NCBI GenBank assembly: GCA_017510405.1
Contig: JAFWNG010000043.1
Location: 1-64,000 of the forward strand
DNA length: 64,000 bases
From: Solobacterium sp.
GTDB taxonomy: Bacteria > Bacillota_I > Bacilli_A > Erysipelotrichales > Erysipelotrichaceae
Direction: 5' to 3'
The notes below the pieces were generated by a model. The model was not told where the DNA came from. It saw nothing but the letters and a program-made list of their open reading frames with translations, and did no database searches. Below, piece after piece: positions 53,023 to 61,878 of this stretch; position 1 is the stretch's first letter, and every line of letters starts with the position of its first letter. The translations under genes and the position numbers were made by a program.

Positions 53023-54195
53023 TCAGATGCGTGCCACGCCGGATGCGCGTGCTGCTTCGGCAGTTGCTTTGGCAACCGCGTCTTTGACACGCGGATCAAA
53101 GGCGGCCGGAAGAATGTATTCCGCATTCAGTTCATCGTCGCTGACAAGACCGGCGATCGCTTTCGCTGCAGCGATCTTCATGGCGTCGTTGATATCGGAT
53201 GCGCGTACGTCCAGAGCGCCGCGGAAGATGCCTGGGAAGCACAGTACGTTGTTGACCTGGTTCGGGAAGTCGCTTCTGCCGGTGGATACGACTGCTGCGC
53301 CGGCTGCTTTCGCTTCATCCGGGAAGATCTCCGGTGTCGGGTTGGCACATGCGAAGATGATCGGATCTTTTGCCATGGTACGGACCATGTCCTGTGTCAG
53401 AGTGCCCGGAGCGGATACGCCGATGAATACGTCGGCACCGCGGATGACATCTGCCAGTGTTCCCTTTTCGTGATTGAAGTTTGTGATCTTTGCCATTTCT
53501 TCCTTGACCGGATTGAGACCGTCACGTCCTTCATAGATCGCGCCTTTGCGGTCTGTCATGATAACGTTCTTCAGTCCCATTGCCATCAGAAGTTTGATGA
53601 TGGCAATACCGGCTGCGCCTGCACCGGATGTGACGATCTTGACGTCTTCGATCTTCTTTCCGACCAGCTTCAGTGCGTTCATCAGACCTGCCAGCGTAAT
53701 AACAGCGGTGCCGTGCTGGTCATCATGGAAGATCGGAATGTCTGTGCATTCCTTCAGTTTCTTTTCGATCTCGAAGCAGCGCGGAGCGGAAATGTCTTCC
53801 AGGTTGACGCCGCCGAAGGAGCCTGCAAGCAGCGCAACGGTCTTAACGATATCGTCGACATCTTTGGAACGTACGCACAGCGGAATGGCATCGACATCGC
53901 CGAATGCCTTGAACAGCGCGCACTTTCCTTCCATGACCGGCATGCCCGCTTCCGGACCGATATCACCAAGTCCCAGTACTGCTGTACCGTCGGTAACGAC
54001 TGCGACAGTATTCCATCTGCGTGTCAGTTCATAGCTCTTGTTAATATCTTTCTGGATCTCAAGGCAGGGCTGCGCAACACCCGGTGTATATGCCAGGCTC
54101 AGTGCCTCTGCATTGTCAACCGGTGCACGTGTAACGACTTCGATCTTGCCTTTCCATTCATAGTGTTTCTTCAGGGATTCTTCTGCATAGTTCAT
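53023..54195 (-). CDS. NAD-dependent malic enzyme
   Basis: 390 residues, the short bacterial form without the phosphotransacetylase tail. It decarboxylates malate to pyruvate. AYTPGVAQPCLEI, VTDGTAVLGLGDIGP, IFHDDQHGTA with the metal-binding aspartates, the GAGAAGIA Rossmann motif, and FACANPTPEI are all present. It is monocistronic with a terminator and an AGGAAAT-type site (GGAGG upstream of the ATG). Confidence 0.94.
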   Translation of the reverse strand: MNYAEESLKKHYEWKGKIEVVTRAPVDNAEALSLAYTPGVAQPCLEIQKDINKSYELTRRWNTVAVVTDGTAVLGLGDIGPEAGMPVMEGKCALFKAFGDVDAIPLCVRSKDVDDIVKTVALLAGSFGGVNLEDISAPRCFEIEKKLKECTDIPIFHDDQHGTAVITLAGLMNALKLVGKKIEDVKIVTSGAGAAGIAIIKLLMAMGLKNVIMTDRKGAIYEGRDGLNPVKEEMAKITNFNHEKGTLADVIRGADVFIGVSAPGTLTQDMVRTMAKDPIIFACANPTPEIFPDEAKAAGAAVVSTGRSDFPNQVNNVLCFPGIFRGALDVRASDINDAMKIAAAKAIAGLVSDDELNAEYILPAAFDPRVKDAVAKATAEAARASGVARI

Positions 54196-54286
54196 AATGA
54201 TTTCCTCCGAGGTAAGTGTATTTCTTCTGATGCCAAATGTCCACAGAGTATTTGTGATATCAAATAGTCCCGGTCTGACTATTTCC

Positions 54287-54315
54287 TTTACAGAATACGG
54301 TCAGCATTTTATAGT
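54287..54315 (+). promoter_or_regulatory. Promoter of the small Cys-rich gene
   Basis: TTTACA at 54287-54292, 17-bp spacer, TATAGT at 54310-54315, followed by TAAGGAGG. Confidence 0.6.
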
Positions 54316-54336
54316 CAGGGTAAGGAGGAACCTGTC

Positions 54337-54519
54337 ATGATCGCCTGCCCGGTACCGAAAGATGAAACAAAACCTGCCAACCCGCTGATTGAAAAGAACT
54401 GTCCGTGTCCGCGCGACTGTCCGCGCCACGGCAATTGCTTCGAATGTGTTGCCAATCACCGGGATGTCGTCACATCCACTCTGCCCTACTGCCTGCGCAT
54501 TCTGCACGAGAAGAAGTAA
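54337..54519 (+). CDS. Small cysteine-rich protein, DUF6485-like
   Basis: 60 residues with six Cys in the first two thirds: CPVPKDE, NCPCPRDCPRHGNCFECVAN. The C.C...C.RHG.C..C...H pattern matches the small DUF6485 group, probably a zinc- or Fe-S-binding knuckle. TAAGGAGG sits 9 nt upstream, and it has its own promoter and terminator. Role unknown. Confidence 0.75.
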   Translation: MIACPVPKDETKPANPLIEKNCPCPRDCPRHGNCFECVANHRDVVTSTLPYCLRILHEKK

Positions 54520-54522
54520 AAC

Positions 54523-54557
54523 GATCCGGAAGCGGTCTCCCGTTTCCGGATCATTTT
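54523..54557. terminator. Bidirectional terminator
   Basis: GATCCGGAA, 12-nt loop, TTCCGGATC, then ATTTTTAT on plus. Confidence 0.85.
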
Positions 54558-55335
54558 TATAATTCTGCGACGATGTCCGTGACTGCGATAAGCACGGCTT
54601 TTCCGCTGATGCTGATACGCGCACCAAGCGGTTCACAATACAGTGTTCCGCCCCGTTTCGACGCCTGGTATGCTGTGATTTTCTGTTTCTGCAGCACGCC
54701 TGCCCAGTAATCCGCGATCTGACAGTGGGCAGATCCGCATACCGGATCTTCCGCTATGCCCAGCTTCGGGCAGAAACTGCGGGATACGCAGTCCGCATCC
54801 GTTCCCTGAGCAGTCGCGTTCTGGATGCGTCCGGGAAGCTGTTTCAGCAGTTCCTGGTCCGGAACCATCCGGTATACCTGGTCTTCTGCTTCGAAGACAC
54901 AGACCAGATCAAGACCAAGCACTGCTTTGACGGGACGAACGCCGTACGCTTTTCCATGTCATCCGTGACCGGGATCTCTCTGAGTTCATATGTCGGGAAG
55001 TTCATTTCATACAGATCGTCCCTGCGTACGACCGTCAGAAGCCCGCTCATGGTCTGAAACCGTACTTCCTTCGTATTCGTCTCATAATAATTCATGATCA
55101 CAAAAGCGGATGCCAGTGTTGCGTGTCCGCAGAGCTCCACTTCGGCTGCCGGCGTAAACCAGCGCAGATGCCAGCCTGCGTCCTCCTTAACAAGAAACGC
55201 AGTCTCGGAAAGATTGTTTTCCATAGCCAGCTTCATCATGCTTTCTTCGGACAGCCAGTGATCCAGTACACAGACTGCGGCGGGATTGCCGGTGAATGGC
55301 GTATCGGCAAAAGCATCCACGATATATTGTTTCAT
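54557..55335 (-). pseudogene. PhzF family isomerase, frameshifted
   Basis: Two overlapping frames together make one PhzF-like protein of about 258 residues. The 5' part has YIVDAFADTPFTGNPAAVCVL, LSETAFLV (catalytic Glu) and ELCGHATLASA. The 3' part resumes at VRPVKAVLGLDLVCVFEA and includes EDPVCGSAHCQIA. The frames join at GAAAAGCGTACGGCG (plus coordinates near 54945-54955): losing one base of an A-run (T-run 54950-54953 on plus) explains the shift. It is either a recent pseudogene or an assembly error; everything else looks intact. Confidence 0.85.
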
Positions 55336-55393
55336 AGTACTTCCTTTCTGCTGCGATAACTGTATTTTATCTTTTCAGCACATGCAGGTATAC

Positions 55394-55417
55394 AAAAAGA
55401 GCAGGTTTTCCTGCTCA
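55394..55417 (-). terminator. Terminator of the glycyl-radical/aldolase operon
   Basis: Minus strand GAGCAGG, AAAA, CCTGCTC followed by five T. Confidence 0.88.
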
Positions 55418-55425
55418 TTTTCTGC

Positions 55426-56106
55426 TTATTCGTCCAGTGCAGACATGGATGTCTTACCAGTCAGTTTTTCAAAGTCATCCACAAATGTCTGGATGGCTGC
55501 GTCTATTGCCATGTTTTTGACAAAGCCGTCGATGACATCCGGGGCACAGGTTGCGCCGCCGACGCCGTACTCACACAGTTCCAGAACCTGCTGGGAATTC
55601 TTGAAGGAAGCTGCGAGTACTTCGCAGTCAAAGTCATTCGCGTCCAGGATGTCCTGGATCTGTTTTGTGACGCGTACGCCGTCATAGCCCATGTTATCGA
55701 TCCGGTTGATATACGGAGCGACATAGGAAGCACCTGCCTTCGCCGCAAGATATGCCTGCATCGGTGTATAGACGACTGTGCCGCATGTGGCGATACCTTC
55801 CTTCTTCAGTGCTTTCATTGCCTTGAAGCCGGTCGGATTGGACGGGATTTTGACAACGGTATTTTTGCCAAGCAGATCAACGATCATGTGTGCATCCCTC
55901 AGCATTCCCTCATATGTAAGATCTACTGCCTGCGCGAACAGGACCGCATCTTCACCGATGATACTGCGGATCTCTTTCAGCGTTTCCCGGGGATCCCGCT
56001 TTGCTTTGGCGAGAATGCTCGGATTGGTGGTCACACCGTCGATCGGATAGAGGTCAGTAAGGCGTTTGATTGCTTCAATGTTTGCGTCATCAATAAACAG
56101 TTTCAT
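55426..56106 (-). CDS. fsa: Fructose-6-phosphate aldolase-type transaldolase
   Basis: 226 residues. A small transaldolase-family aldolase: FIDDANIEAIKRL, VTTNPSIL, VVKIPSNPTGFKAMKAL with the Schiff-base Lys, and APYINRIDNMG are clear. The length fits the FsaA/TalC group, not the 320-residue transaldolase. FSA enzymes accept hydroxyacetone or dihydroxyacetone with glyceraldehyde 3-phosphate. It lies 18 nt after the glycyl radical enzyme stop, the same pairing as ybiW-ybiY-fsaA and pflD-fsaB in E. coli. Confidence 0.9.
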   Translation of the reverse strand: MKLFIDDANIEAIKRLTDLYPIDGVTTNPSILAKAKRDPRETLKEIRSIIGEDAVLFAQAVDLTYEGMLRDAHMIVDLLGKNTVVKIPSNPTGFKAMKALKKEGIATCGTVVYTPMQAYLAAKAGASYVAPYINRIDNMGYDGVRVTKQIQDILDANDFDCEVLAASFKNSQQVLELCEYGVGGATCAPDVIDGFVKNMAIDAAIQTFVDDFEKLTGKTSMSALDE

Positions 56107-56124
56107 ATTTTCCTTCTTTCTTTA

Positions 56125-58539
56125 TTACAGGGACTGCTCTGTTCTGCCGATAATATCATCCTGGGTCTTGCGGGACAGTACATTGAAAAATGCGCTGTAG
56201 CCGGCAACACGTACGATCAGGTCTTTGTGCTTTTCCGGGTGTGCCTGCGCATCCAGCAGTGTTTCCCGGGAAACGATGTTGTACTGCACATGGTAGCCGT
56301 GGAGGCGGTTGAAGAATGCCCGGATGAGCATTTCCAGCTTCTGTTTGTTTTCTTCCGTCGACAGCATCTGCGGCGTCATTTTCTGATTCAGCAGGACACC
56401 GCCGGTGATTTCTTCCGTCGGAAGCTTGGCAACGGATTTGAACACCGCTGTCGGTCCGTTCTTATCCGCATTATGCGCCGGTGAGCAGCCTTCTGCCAGC
56501 GGTTCTTTTGCATTTCTGCCGTCCGGTGTTGCCATGGTTCCCATGCCCTGGCCGACGTTGGCGCTGATAGAAGATGTGCCGCCGTAGCGGATCCCGCCGA
56601 TCGGACCTCTGGCATACCGGGTATTGGGATATTTGCGGATCTCATCGAGATAGCTGTCATATGCTTCGACGACAAGCTGATCGGCATAGTCGTCATCGTT
56701 GCCGTACTTCGGAGCGTCGTTGATCAGCAGGTCCTGGATTTTCCTGTTCTCTTCGCTCTGGAAGTCATCCAGGATCGCGTTCCACAGCTGTTCCGGTGTA
56801 ATCTTCTTTTCTTCGTATACCAGCTTCTTGATGGCAGCCAGGGAGTCTGCCATGTTGGCAATGCCGACCTGCAGCCCGGAGATGAAGTCATAGACCGCAC
56901 CGCCTTCCTTGATCGTTTTTCCTCTGCCGATGCAGTCATCGGTCAGTGCGGAACACAGGATATCCGGGACATCCCGTTCCGATGCCTTGTCGATCGCGTT
57001 TTCCACGATCACGCTGTAACGGGTGAATTCCCGCAGTGTCTTATCCCAGACCTGCATCAGTTCATCGTAGTCTTTCCACTCGGTGAAATAACCGTATCCC
57101 TTTGTGAACCGCTTTCCGCTGGTCAGGTCGACGCCGTTATTCATTGCACACAGCAGAAGGCGCGGGAAGTTGACATAGGACATGCCGGTGCAGCGGTATC
57201 CCCACTTGCCCGGAACAGCCGTTTCCACACAGCCGATCGCACTGTAGTTGTACGCGTCTTCTTCTTTCACACCCCATTTGATGAACGACGGGATGATCAC
57301 TTCGTCATTGTTCAGCGCCGGCATGCCGAAGCCGAGCTTCATGACTTCGACGCATTCATCGAAGAACTGTTTATTCAGACCGGCATGGTAGCGTACGGTC
57401 AGGTTCGGCTGGGTAAGCCGTGTCTGTGCCACAGACTGCAGGACGACGAAGCTCAGTTCGTTGACCGCATCCTTTTTATCCGGTGTCTGTCCGCCGATCG
57501 TAACGTTCTGGTACATCGGAGAACCGGCTGACGACAGTGTATGTGCCTGGGAACGGACTTTATTGATGGTCAGAGTCTTGATCCAGAGACAGGTCAGCAG
57601 CTCCAGCGCTTCTGCCTTTGTAATGCGTTCATTGCGGATATCCTGAATGAAATACGGATACATGTACTGGTCAAAGCGGCCGTAGCTCAGGGAGTGACCG
57701 TTGGATTCGATCTGCAGGATCAGCTGGATGAACCATACTGCCTGCACCGCCTCTTTGAAGGACGAAGCCGGTTCATACGGCACCCTGGCACAGATGCGGG
57801 ACATCTCTTCCAGTTCTGCCTTCCGCTTCGGATCACTTTCCTGAAGTGCCTGCATAAGTGCAAGCGCGCTGTAGCGCACAGCGAATGTATGCACAGCTTC
57901 GATCACGATCAGCACTGCTTTGTAGAATACATATTTATCGATGGACTCCGGGTCTGTCAGATCCAGCTCTGCTTTCAGCTTCTTCGTGCGTTTTTCATAA
58001 CCGCGGAGGCCTTCCTTCAGGACTTTCTCATAATTGACCGCAAGGTGTGCGTCGCCGGCATTGAGCTTTCCTTCCATACCGAAGACACCGGTCTCCATGA
58101 ACACGCTGACTTCGTCCGGAAGAAGCGCTTCGCCTCTTGCCCGCAGGTTGTTGTTCTGCCAGAACGGTGCGATCGTGCGGATCAGCTCTTTTGTTTCTTC
58201 TGTGATATAGAAGACGTCTCCGTCCCGCTTTTCAAACAGATCGAGTTCGTTCAGTACGAACTCCAGAGTATATTCCGGGAAGACCGGTGCGTTGCGGTTC
58301 TTGGTCGCCTGGTTGCCTGCCAGCAGTGTCTTATCCTCAATATAGATGGACATGTTTTCCAGGATCCGCTTCAGCATGAGCGCGCGGACCATGACCCGCG
58401 GCTGATTCTGGTTTTCCCGGTATGCGGCAGTCGCCAGCACTGCCCGCTCCGCATCCACATATGGTTTCTCATCCAGCACTTCCTCACGGAATGCTTTCAT
58501 CCGTTCTGTGAGCTGTCCAAAGTGTTCTGTGTTCTCCAT
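56125..58539 (-). CDS. Glycyl radical enzyme of the YbiW/PflD type
   Basis: 804 residues. The glycyl radical loop RVAGYSAFFNVLSRKTQ (Gly near 780) and the active-site pair SAIGCVETAVPG (Cys near 437, Glu near 439) are intact. The C-x-E arrangement marks a dehydratase-type enzyme, not pyruvate formate-lyase (CC). The start at 58539 is chosen for GGAGG 6 nt upstream over ATGs at 58578 and 58560. Published work, recalled not checked, links this class to 1,5-anhydroglucitol-6-phosphate dehydration with FSA cleaving the product; the neighbourhood here fits. Confidence 0.9.
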   Translation of the reverse strand: MENTEHFGQLTERMKAFREEVLDEKPYVDAERAVLATAAYRENQNQPRVMVRALMLKRILENMSIYIEDKTLLAGNQATKNRNAPVFPEYTLEFVLNELDLFEKRDGDVFYITEETKELIRTIAPFWQNNNLRARGEALLPDEVSVFMETGVFGMEGKLNAGDAHLAVNYEKVLKEGLRGYEKRTKKLKAELDLTDPESIDKYVFYKAVLIVIEAVHTFAVRYSALALMQALQESDPKRKAELEEMSRICARVPYEPASSFKEAVQAVWFIQLILQIESNGHSLSYGRFDQYMYPYFIQDIRNERITKAEALELLTCLWIKTLTINKVRSQAHTLSSAGSPMYQNVTIGGQTPDKKDAVNELSFVVLQSVAQTRLTQPNLTVRYHAGLNKQFFDECVEVMKLGFGMPALNNDEVIIPSFIKWGVKEEDAYNYSAIGCVETAVPGKWGYRCTGMSYVNFPRLLLCAMNNGVDLTSGKRFTKGYGYFTEWKDYDELMQVWDKTLREFTRYSVIVENAIDKASERDVPDILCSALTDDCIGRGKTIKEGGAVYDFISGLQVGIANMADSLAAIKKLVYEEKKITPEQLWNAILDDFQSEENRKIQDLLINDAPKYGNDDDYADQLVVEAYDSYLDEIRKYPNTRYARGPIGGIRYGGTSSISANVGQGMGTMATPDGRNAKEPLAEGCSPAHNADKNGPTAVFKSVAKLPTEEITGGVLLNQKMTPQMLSTEENKQKLEMLIRAFFNRLHGYHVQYNIVSRETLLDAQAHPEKHKDLIVRVAGYSAFFNVLSRKTQDDIIGRTEQSL

Positions 58540-58554
58540 ATCGTCCTCCGTTTC

Positions 58555-58572
58555 TTTCATTCGTAAGTTTTT
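58555..58572. repeat. Operator-like direct repeat, copy 1
   Basis: TTTCATTCGTAAGTTTTT, identical to 58629-58646. It lies just downstream of the predicted transcript start of the glycyl radical enzyme operon. Likely site for the nearby DeoR-type regulator. Confidence 0.6.
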
Positions 58573-58582
58573 GTACAATCAA

Positions 58583-58611
58583 ACTATAGTATTTGTCCGG
58601 ATTCTTGTCAA
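58583..58611 (-). promoter_or_regulatory. Promoter of the glycyl radical enzyme operon
   Basis: Minus strand TTGACA (58611-58606), 17-bp spacer, TATAGT (58588-58583): near-consensus. The repeat at 58555-58572 overlaps the start of transcription, a good place for repression. Confidence 0.75.
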
Positions 58612-58628
58612 TACTTGCCAAATAAATA

Positions 58629-58646
58629 TTTCATTCGTAAGTTTTT
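58629..58646. repeat. Operator-like direct repeat, copy 2
   Basis: Exact second copy of the 18-mer, immediately upstream of the -35 box of the divergent activase-regulator operon. Confidence 0.6.
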
Positions 58647-58648
58647 TA

Positions 58649-58677
58649 TTCACGAAATGCAAGTACTGTGTTATGAT
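58649..58677 (+). promoter_or_regulatory. Promoter of the activase-DeoR operon
   Basis: TTCACG at 58649-58654, 17-bp spacer, TATGAT at 58672-58677; the activase ATG follows 18 nt later with GAGGAAC. Confidence 0.5.
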
Positions 58678-58695
58678 TCCTGTGAGGAACAGAAT

Positions 58696-59610
58696 ATGGA
58701 AAAAGCAGATCGTACAAAAACAGGCGTGATCTTCAATATTCAGAAGTTTAGCGTCAATGACGGTCCGGGCATCCGGACAGTCGTATTCTTCAAGGGATGT
58801 CCGCTGCAGTGCCGCTGGTGCTCCAACCCGGAAAGCCAGCTGCCGAAGGTACAGGTACTGTGGGACGCAAAGAAATGCGTACACTGTTTCCACTGCCGGG
58901 CGATCTGTCCGCGTCAGGCGGTATCGTATGCCAACGGACGCATCCTGATCGATCATATCGCGTGCGACAGCTGTATGGAGTGTGTGAAGGAATGCCCTGC
59001 CCGCGCGCTGAAAAGCGAAGGTGAAACAAAGAGCGTACAGGAAATACTGGATGTCGTGATGCAGGATGAGGTGTTCTATGAAGAAAGCGGCGGCGGGATC
59101 ACACTGTCCGGCGGCGAAATGCTGTCTCAGCCGTATTTCGCTCTGGAGCTGCTCAAAGCCGCGAAAGAAGAAGGACTGCACACATGCTGCGAAACGACCG
59201 GCTATGCCGATTTTAAGATCTTTGAACAGCTTCTGCCCTATCTGGACCTGCTGTTATTTGACTGCAAACACTGGGATCCTCTGGAACATCTGAAAGGAAC
59301 CGGCGTGATCAATGAGCGTCCGCTCATAAATATGCGTGCTGCGATCATGGCAGGAAAAGATGTGCTGCCCCGCATCCCGGTCATTCCGGGATTCAACGAT
59401 TCCCTGAACGACGCGGCACAGATGGCGCGTGTACTGAAAGACTGCGGTGCTTCGCGCTGTCAGCTTCTGCCCTTCCATCAGTTTGGAGAAAATAAATACG
59501 ATCTGCTGGGACGGGAATATTCCTATCACAATACCGATGCCCTGCACAAAGAGGATCTGGAAGATTACCGGACGTGCTTCGTGCAGAACGGGATCGACGC
59601 ATTCTTCTAG
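58696..59610 (+). CDS. Glycyl radical enzyme activating enzyme
   Basis: 304 residues. A radical SAM protein of the PflC/YbiY type: cluster motif FKGCPLQCRWCSNPES, then an inserted ferredoxin-like region with two four-Cys sets (CVHCFHCRAICPRQA, CDSCMECVKECPARA), then TLSGGE. The insert is usual for activases of dehydratase-type glycyl radical enzymes. The start at 58696 (GAGGAA upstream) is preferred over 58615. Divergent from the enzyme it should activate; the regulator follows 8 nt downstream. Confidence 0.92.
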   Translation: MEKADRTKTGVIFNIQKFSVNDGPGIRTVVFFKGCPLQCRWCSNPESQLPKVQVLWDAKKCVHCFHCRAICPRQAVSYANGRILIDHIACDSCMECVKECPARALKSEGETKSVQEILDVVMQDEVFYEESGGGITLSGGEMLSQPYFALELLKAAKEEGLHTCCETTGYADFKIFEQLLPYLDLLLFDCKHWDPLEHLKGTGVINERPLINMRAAIMAGKDVLPRIPVIPGFNDSLNDAAQMARVLKDCGASRCQLLPFHQFGENKYDLLGREYSYHNTDALHKEDLEDYRTCFVQNGIDAFF

Positions 59611-59618
59611 GAGGCACC

Positions 59619-60377
59619 ATGTCCGCAAAAAAAGACAGACGCATCGCCCAGCTGATCGGAATCCTTGCCGAAAAGCAGAAAGCCGATGTAACAGAACTAT
59701 CGTCCCTTCTGAACGTATCCCAGGTCACCGTCCGGAAAGACCTGGACGAACTGGAAAAGAAGGGATTCATCAAGCGTGAACACGGATTTGCGCATATCAA
59801 CAATACCGACGATATTGCCGGACGCCTTGCATACCACTATGACGAGAAAATGAAGATTGCGGAAAAAGCAGCTTCGCTCATACAGGACGGCGATACGCTC
59901 ATGATCGAAAGCGGAAGCTGCTGTGCCCTGCTTGCCCGCGTCATAGCAGACACGCGCAGAAACGTCACCCTGATCACCAACTCCGTATTTATTGCGGATT
60001 ATATACGGGACGCACGCAGTGTTTCCGTCGTTCTGCTCGGCGGAAGCTTCCAGCAGGATTCCCAGTGTCTGGTCGGACCGATGATCCGGGATGCCGCAGC
60101 GAATTACAATGTGAAATATCTCTTTGCCGGAACAGACGGTTTCAGCGAGCGCACCGGCTTCACCAATAAAGACCCGCTGCGTGCCCAGGCAGTCCGTGAC
60201 ATGGCGCACTCTGCCGAAAATACCGTCATTCTTACGGAAAGCACCAAATTCCAGAGTGCCGGCACCGTACCGATGAATATCAAAGACCAGCCGAAAATAC
60301 TGATCACGGACCGGGATATATCGGAAGATATGATCCGTGTTCTCACTGACCGCGGCATACATGTGGAAACCGTATGA
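59619..60377 (+). CDS. DeoR family transcriptional regulator
   Basis: 252 residues. The N-terminal HTH (AQLIGILAEKQKADVTELSS, then VSQVTVRKDLDELEKKGFIK) is followed by a DeoR-C sugar-phosphate sensor domain (YHYDEKMKIAEKAASLI, GDTLMIESGS, LLGGSFQQDS). DeoR proteins typically sense phosphorylated sugars, in line with a sugar-phosphate pathway here. AGGAGG precedes the ATG. It likely binds the two 18-bp direct repeats in the divergent region. Confidence 0.92.
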   Translation: MSAKKDRRIAQLIGILAEKQKADVTELSSLLNVSQVTVRKDLDELEKKGFIKREHGFAHINNTDDIAGRLAYHYDEKMKIAEKAASLIQDGDTLMIESGSCCALLARVIADTRRNVTLITNSVFIADYIRDARSVSVVLLGGSFQQDSQCLVGPMIRDAAANYNVKYLFAGTDGFSERTGFTNKDPLRAQAVRDMAHSAENTVILTESTKFQSAGTVPMNIKDQPKILITDRDISEDMIRVLTDRGIHVETV

Positions 60378-60380
60378 CAG

Positions 60381-60425
60381 AACAAATGCCGGAGTTCCTA
60401 TCCTGAATTCCGGCATTTGTTTTTC
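60381..60425. terminator. Terminator between convergent genes
   Basis: ACAAATGCCGGA pairs with TCCGGCATTTGT, then five T; symmetrical enough to serve both strands. Confidence 0.85.
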
Positions 60426-61196
60426 TCATTGTTCTGCTGTCCCCATAAATTCATCGATTGCTTTCAGCACCGGCGCTGTATACTGTTCACCGCCGAAGAG
60501 CCACTGTTCGTGCTGCATATCAAACGTCCGGATATCCGGATCACGGAAATACTTTTTATAGCGTTTCAGATACTTCTTTCCCATTCTGGCAGCGTATATG
60601 AAATGGACCTGTGTGCCTTCCACATGGATGTCATCCTGCAGCCAGGTAAGCAGATCGGAATAGTATTCGTTCCGGATGGACCTCGGATCGAATTTCGAGA
60701 AACACGCCATAAACCGTTCCGCCATATCATCATTCATCTCAAAGAAACTCTGAAGCTTTGCTTTCGTCTTCGCTCTTTTCTTCTCATTTCCGGTAAAGCC
60801 GGTCAGAAGCGGAACGACCAGCTTTGACTGCAGCCAGGCGCTGAATTTGCCGCTTTGATCCAGATCCGGACTTCCGAATATGCCCTGATCGATATGAATG
60901 TTCCTCCGCTGGATCAGCTGTCCCACAAACGTGCTGCCGAGGGAGGAACCGATCGCACCGTCGATCCTTCCGTTATAGTGGTCCAGGATGTACTTCTCGA
61001 TCTTTTCCGTCACGGTGATCATATCGGGGAAGATCTGACCGCTTCCGTCAAACCCATCGTAATTCACACAGATGAGATGATACTTTTCCCCAAGTCTATC
61101 CAGGACGGTTCCAAAGTTTGTCTGATAGTCGCAGGCGGTCCCCGGCAGAAGCATCAATGTCTTTCCGGACCGGTTTCCCATTTCATCAAACTGCAT
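60426..61196 (-). CDS. Alpha/beta hydrolase
   Basis: 256 residues, soluble. LLPGTACDY forms the oxyanion strand, GSSLGS near residue 83 is the nucleophile elbow, and a His in MQHEQWLFGG near residue 230 completes a plausible triad. A cap domain lies at about 115-190. The substrate is unknown. It follows the four-helix membrane gene by 18 nt in the same operon. Confidence 0.75.
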   Translation of the reverse strand: MQFDEMGNRSGKTLMLLPGTACDYQTNFGTVLDRLGEKYHLICVNYDGFDGSGQIFPDMITVTEKIEKYILDHYNGRIDGAIGSSLGSTFVGQLIQRRNIHIDQGIFGSPDLDQSGKFSAWLQSKLVVPLLTGFTGNEKKRAKTKAKLQSFFEMNDDMAERFMACFSKFDPRSIRNEYYSDLLTWLQDDIHVEGTQVHFIYAARMGKKYLKRYKKYFRDPDIRTFDMQHEQWLFGGEQYTAPVLKAIDEFMGTAEQ

Positions 61197-61214
61197 GGTG
61201 ACACCTCCTTTTTC

Positions 61215-61706
61215 TTACAGATGCATGCAGATCCATGCCAGTACAGCTGCCAGAACCGGACTGGCCAGGATATGGCACAGATGTGTGTTCCGGTTATATC
61301 CAAACAGATGCGGTCCAAGCATCGGTCTTACTTCCGGATAGAAATGCGGGAAGAAGCCGCTGCGGCACAGCAGAACATAATCGAAGAACAGAATGTCATA
61401 TGCCTTCAGGCTCCAGAACATAATCAGGAACCGGAAGAAATACTGCCGGAAATCAAAACTGTTTCGGATCCCGTCCCAGCCGCCGCAGATGACCGCCCCG
61501 GCCATCATCAGGATCGCTGTGACAGCAAGCACCCATCCCAGTGCATGCGCACCCGGAAAACGCTCGTCTCTTGGCATGACCGCTTCCTGTACTTCTTTCG
61601 GTGCGGAAGAGAAGAATTTCTTATCCTGTACCAGACCTACGCCTGCATAGAGCAAAAGGAACAGGCCGGCCATCATGACCAGAGACAGAATGATCGTTGT
61701 TAACAT
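61215..61706 (-). CDS. Four-helix membrane protein of unknown function
   Basis: 163 residues with transmembrane helices near 5-25, 55-75, 88-110 and 140-160. It has a few acidic and His residues between helices (GPHLFGYNRNTHLCH). No family was recognised. GGAGG lies 11 nt before the ATG. It is transcribed from the promoter at 61787-61814 together with the hydrolase. Confidence 0.65.
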   Translation of the reverse strand: MLTTIILSLVMMAGLFLLLYAGVGLVQDKKFFSSAPKEVQEAVMPRDERFPGAHALGWVLAVTAILMMAGAVICGGWDGIRNSFDFRQYFFRFLIMFWSLKAYDILFFDYVLLCRSGFFPHFYPEVRPMLGPHLFGYNRNTHLCHILASPVLAAVLAWICMHL

Positions 61707-61761
61707 CGCTGTATATCCTCCGTATCTATGTCTTTCTGCTAAGACATGGCTGTTCTATTTA

Positions 61762-61777
61762 GTTAGTTATTTCTAAC
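61762..61777. repeat. Short inverted repeat between promoter and gene
   Basis: GTTAG, 6 nt, CTAAC, downstream of the -10 box of the membrane protein operon; possible repressor site. Confidence 0.35.
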
Positions 61778-61786
61778 CCATATAGG

Positions 61787-61814
61787 ATTATACTGCATAC
61801 CGGAAGAAAAGCAA
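61787..61814 (-). promoter_or_regulatory. Promoter of the membrane protein-hydrolase operon
   Basis: Minus strand TTGCTT (61814-61809), 16-bp spacer, TATAAT (61792-61787). Confidence 0.6.
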
Positions 61815-61843
61815 ACAGGATCCGGTCACAATTCCGAATCCTG
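61806..61843 (-). terminator. Terminator of the sirtuin/PilZ-like unit
   Basis: Minus strand CAGGATTCGG, 8-nt loop, CCGGATCCTG, then TTTGCTTTTC. One mismatch in the stem. Its T-tract overlaps the -35 box of the next promoter. Confidence 0.5.
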
Positions 61844-61878
61844 CTTCTTTGTTCTTATGCTTGCGCACAACAGTGCCG

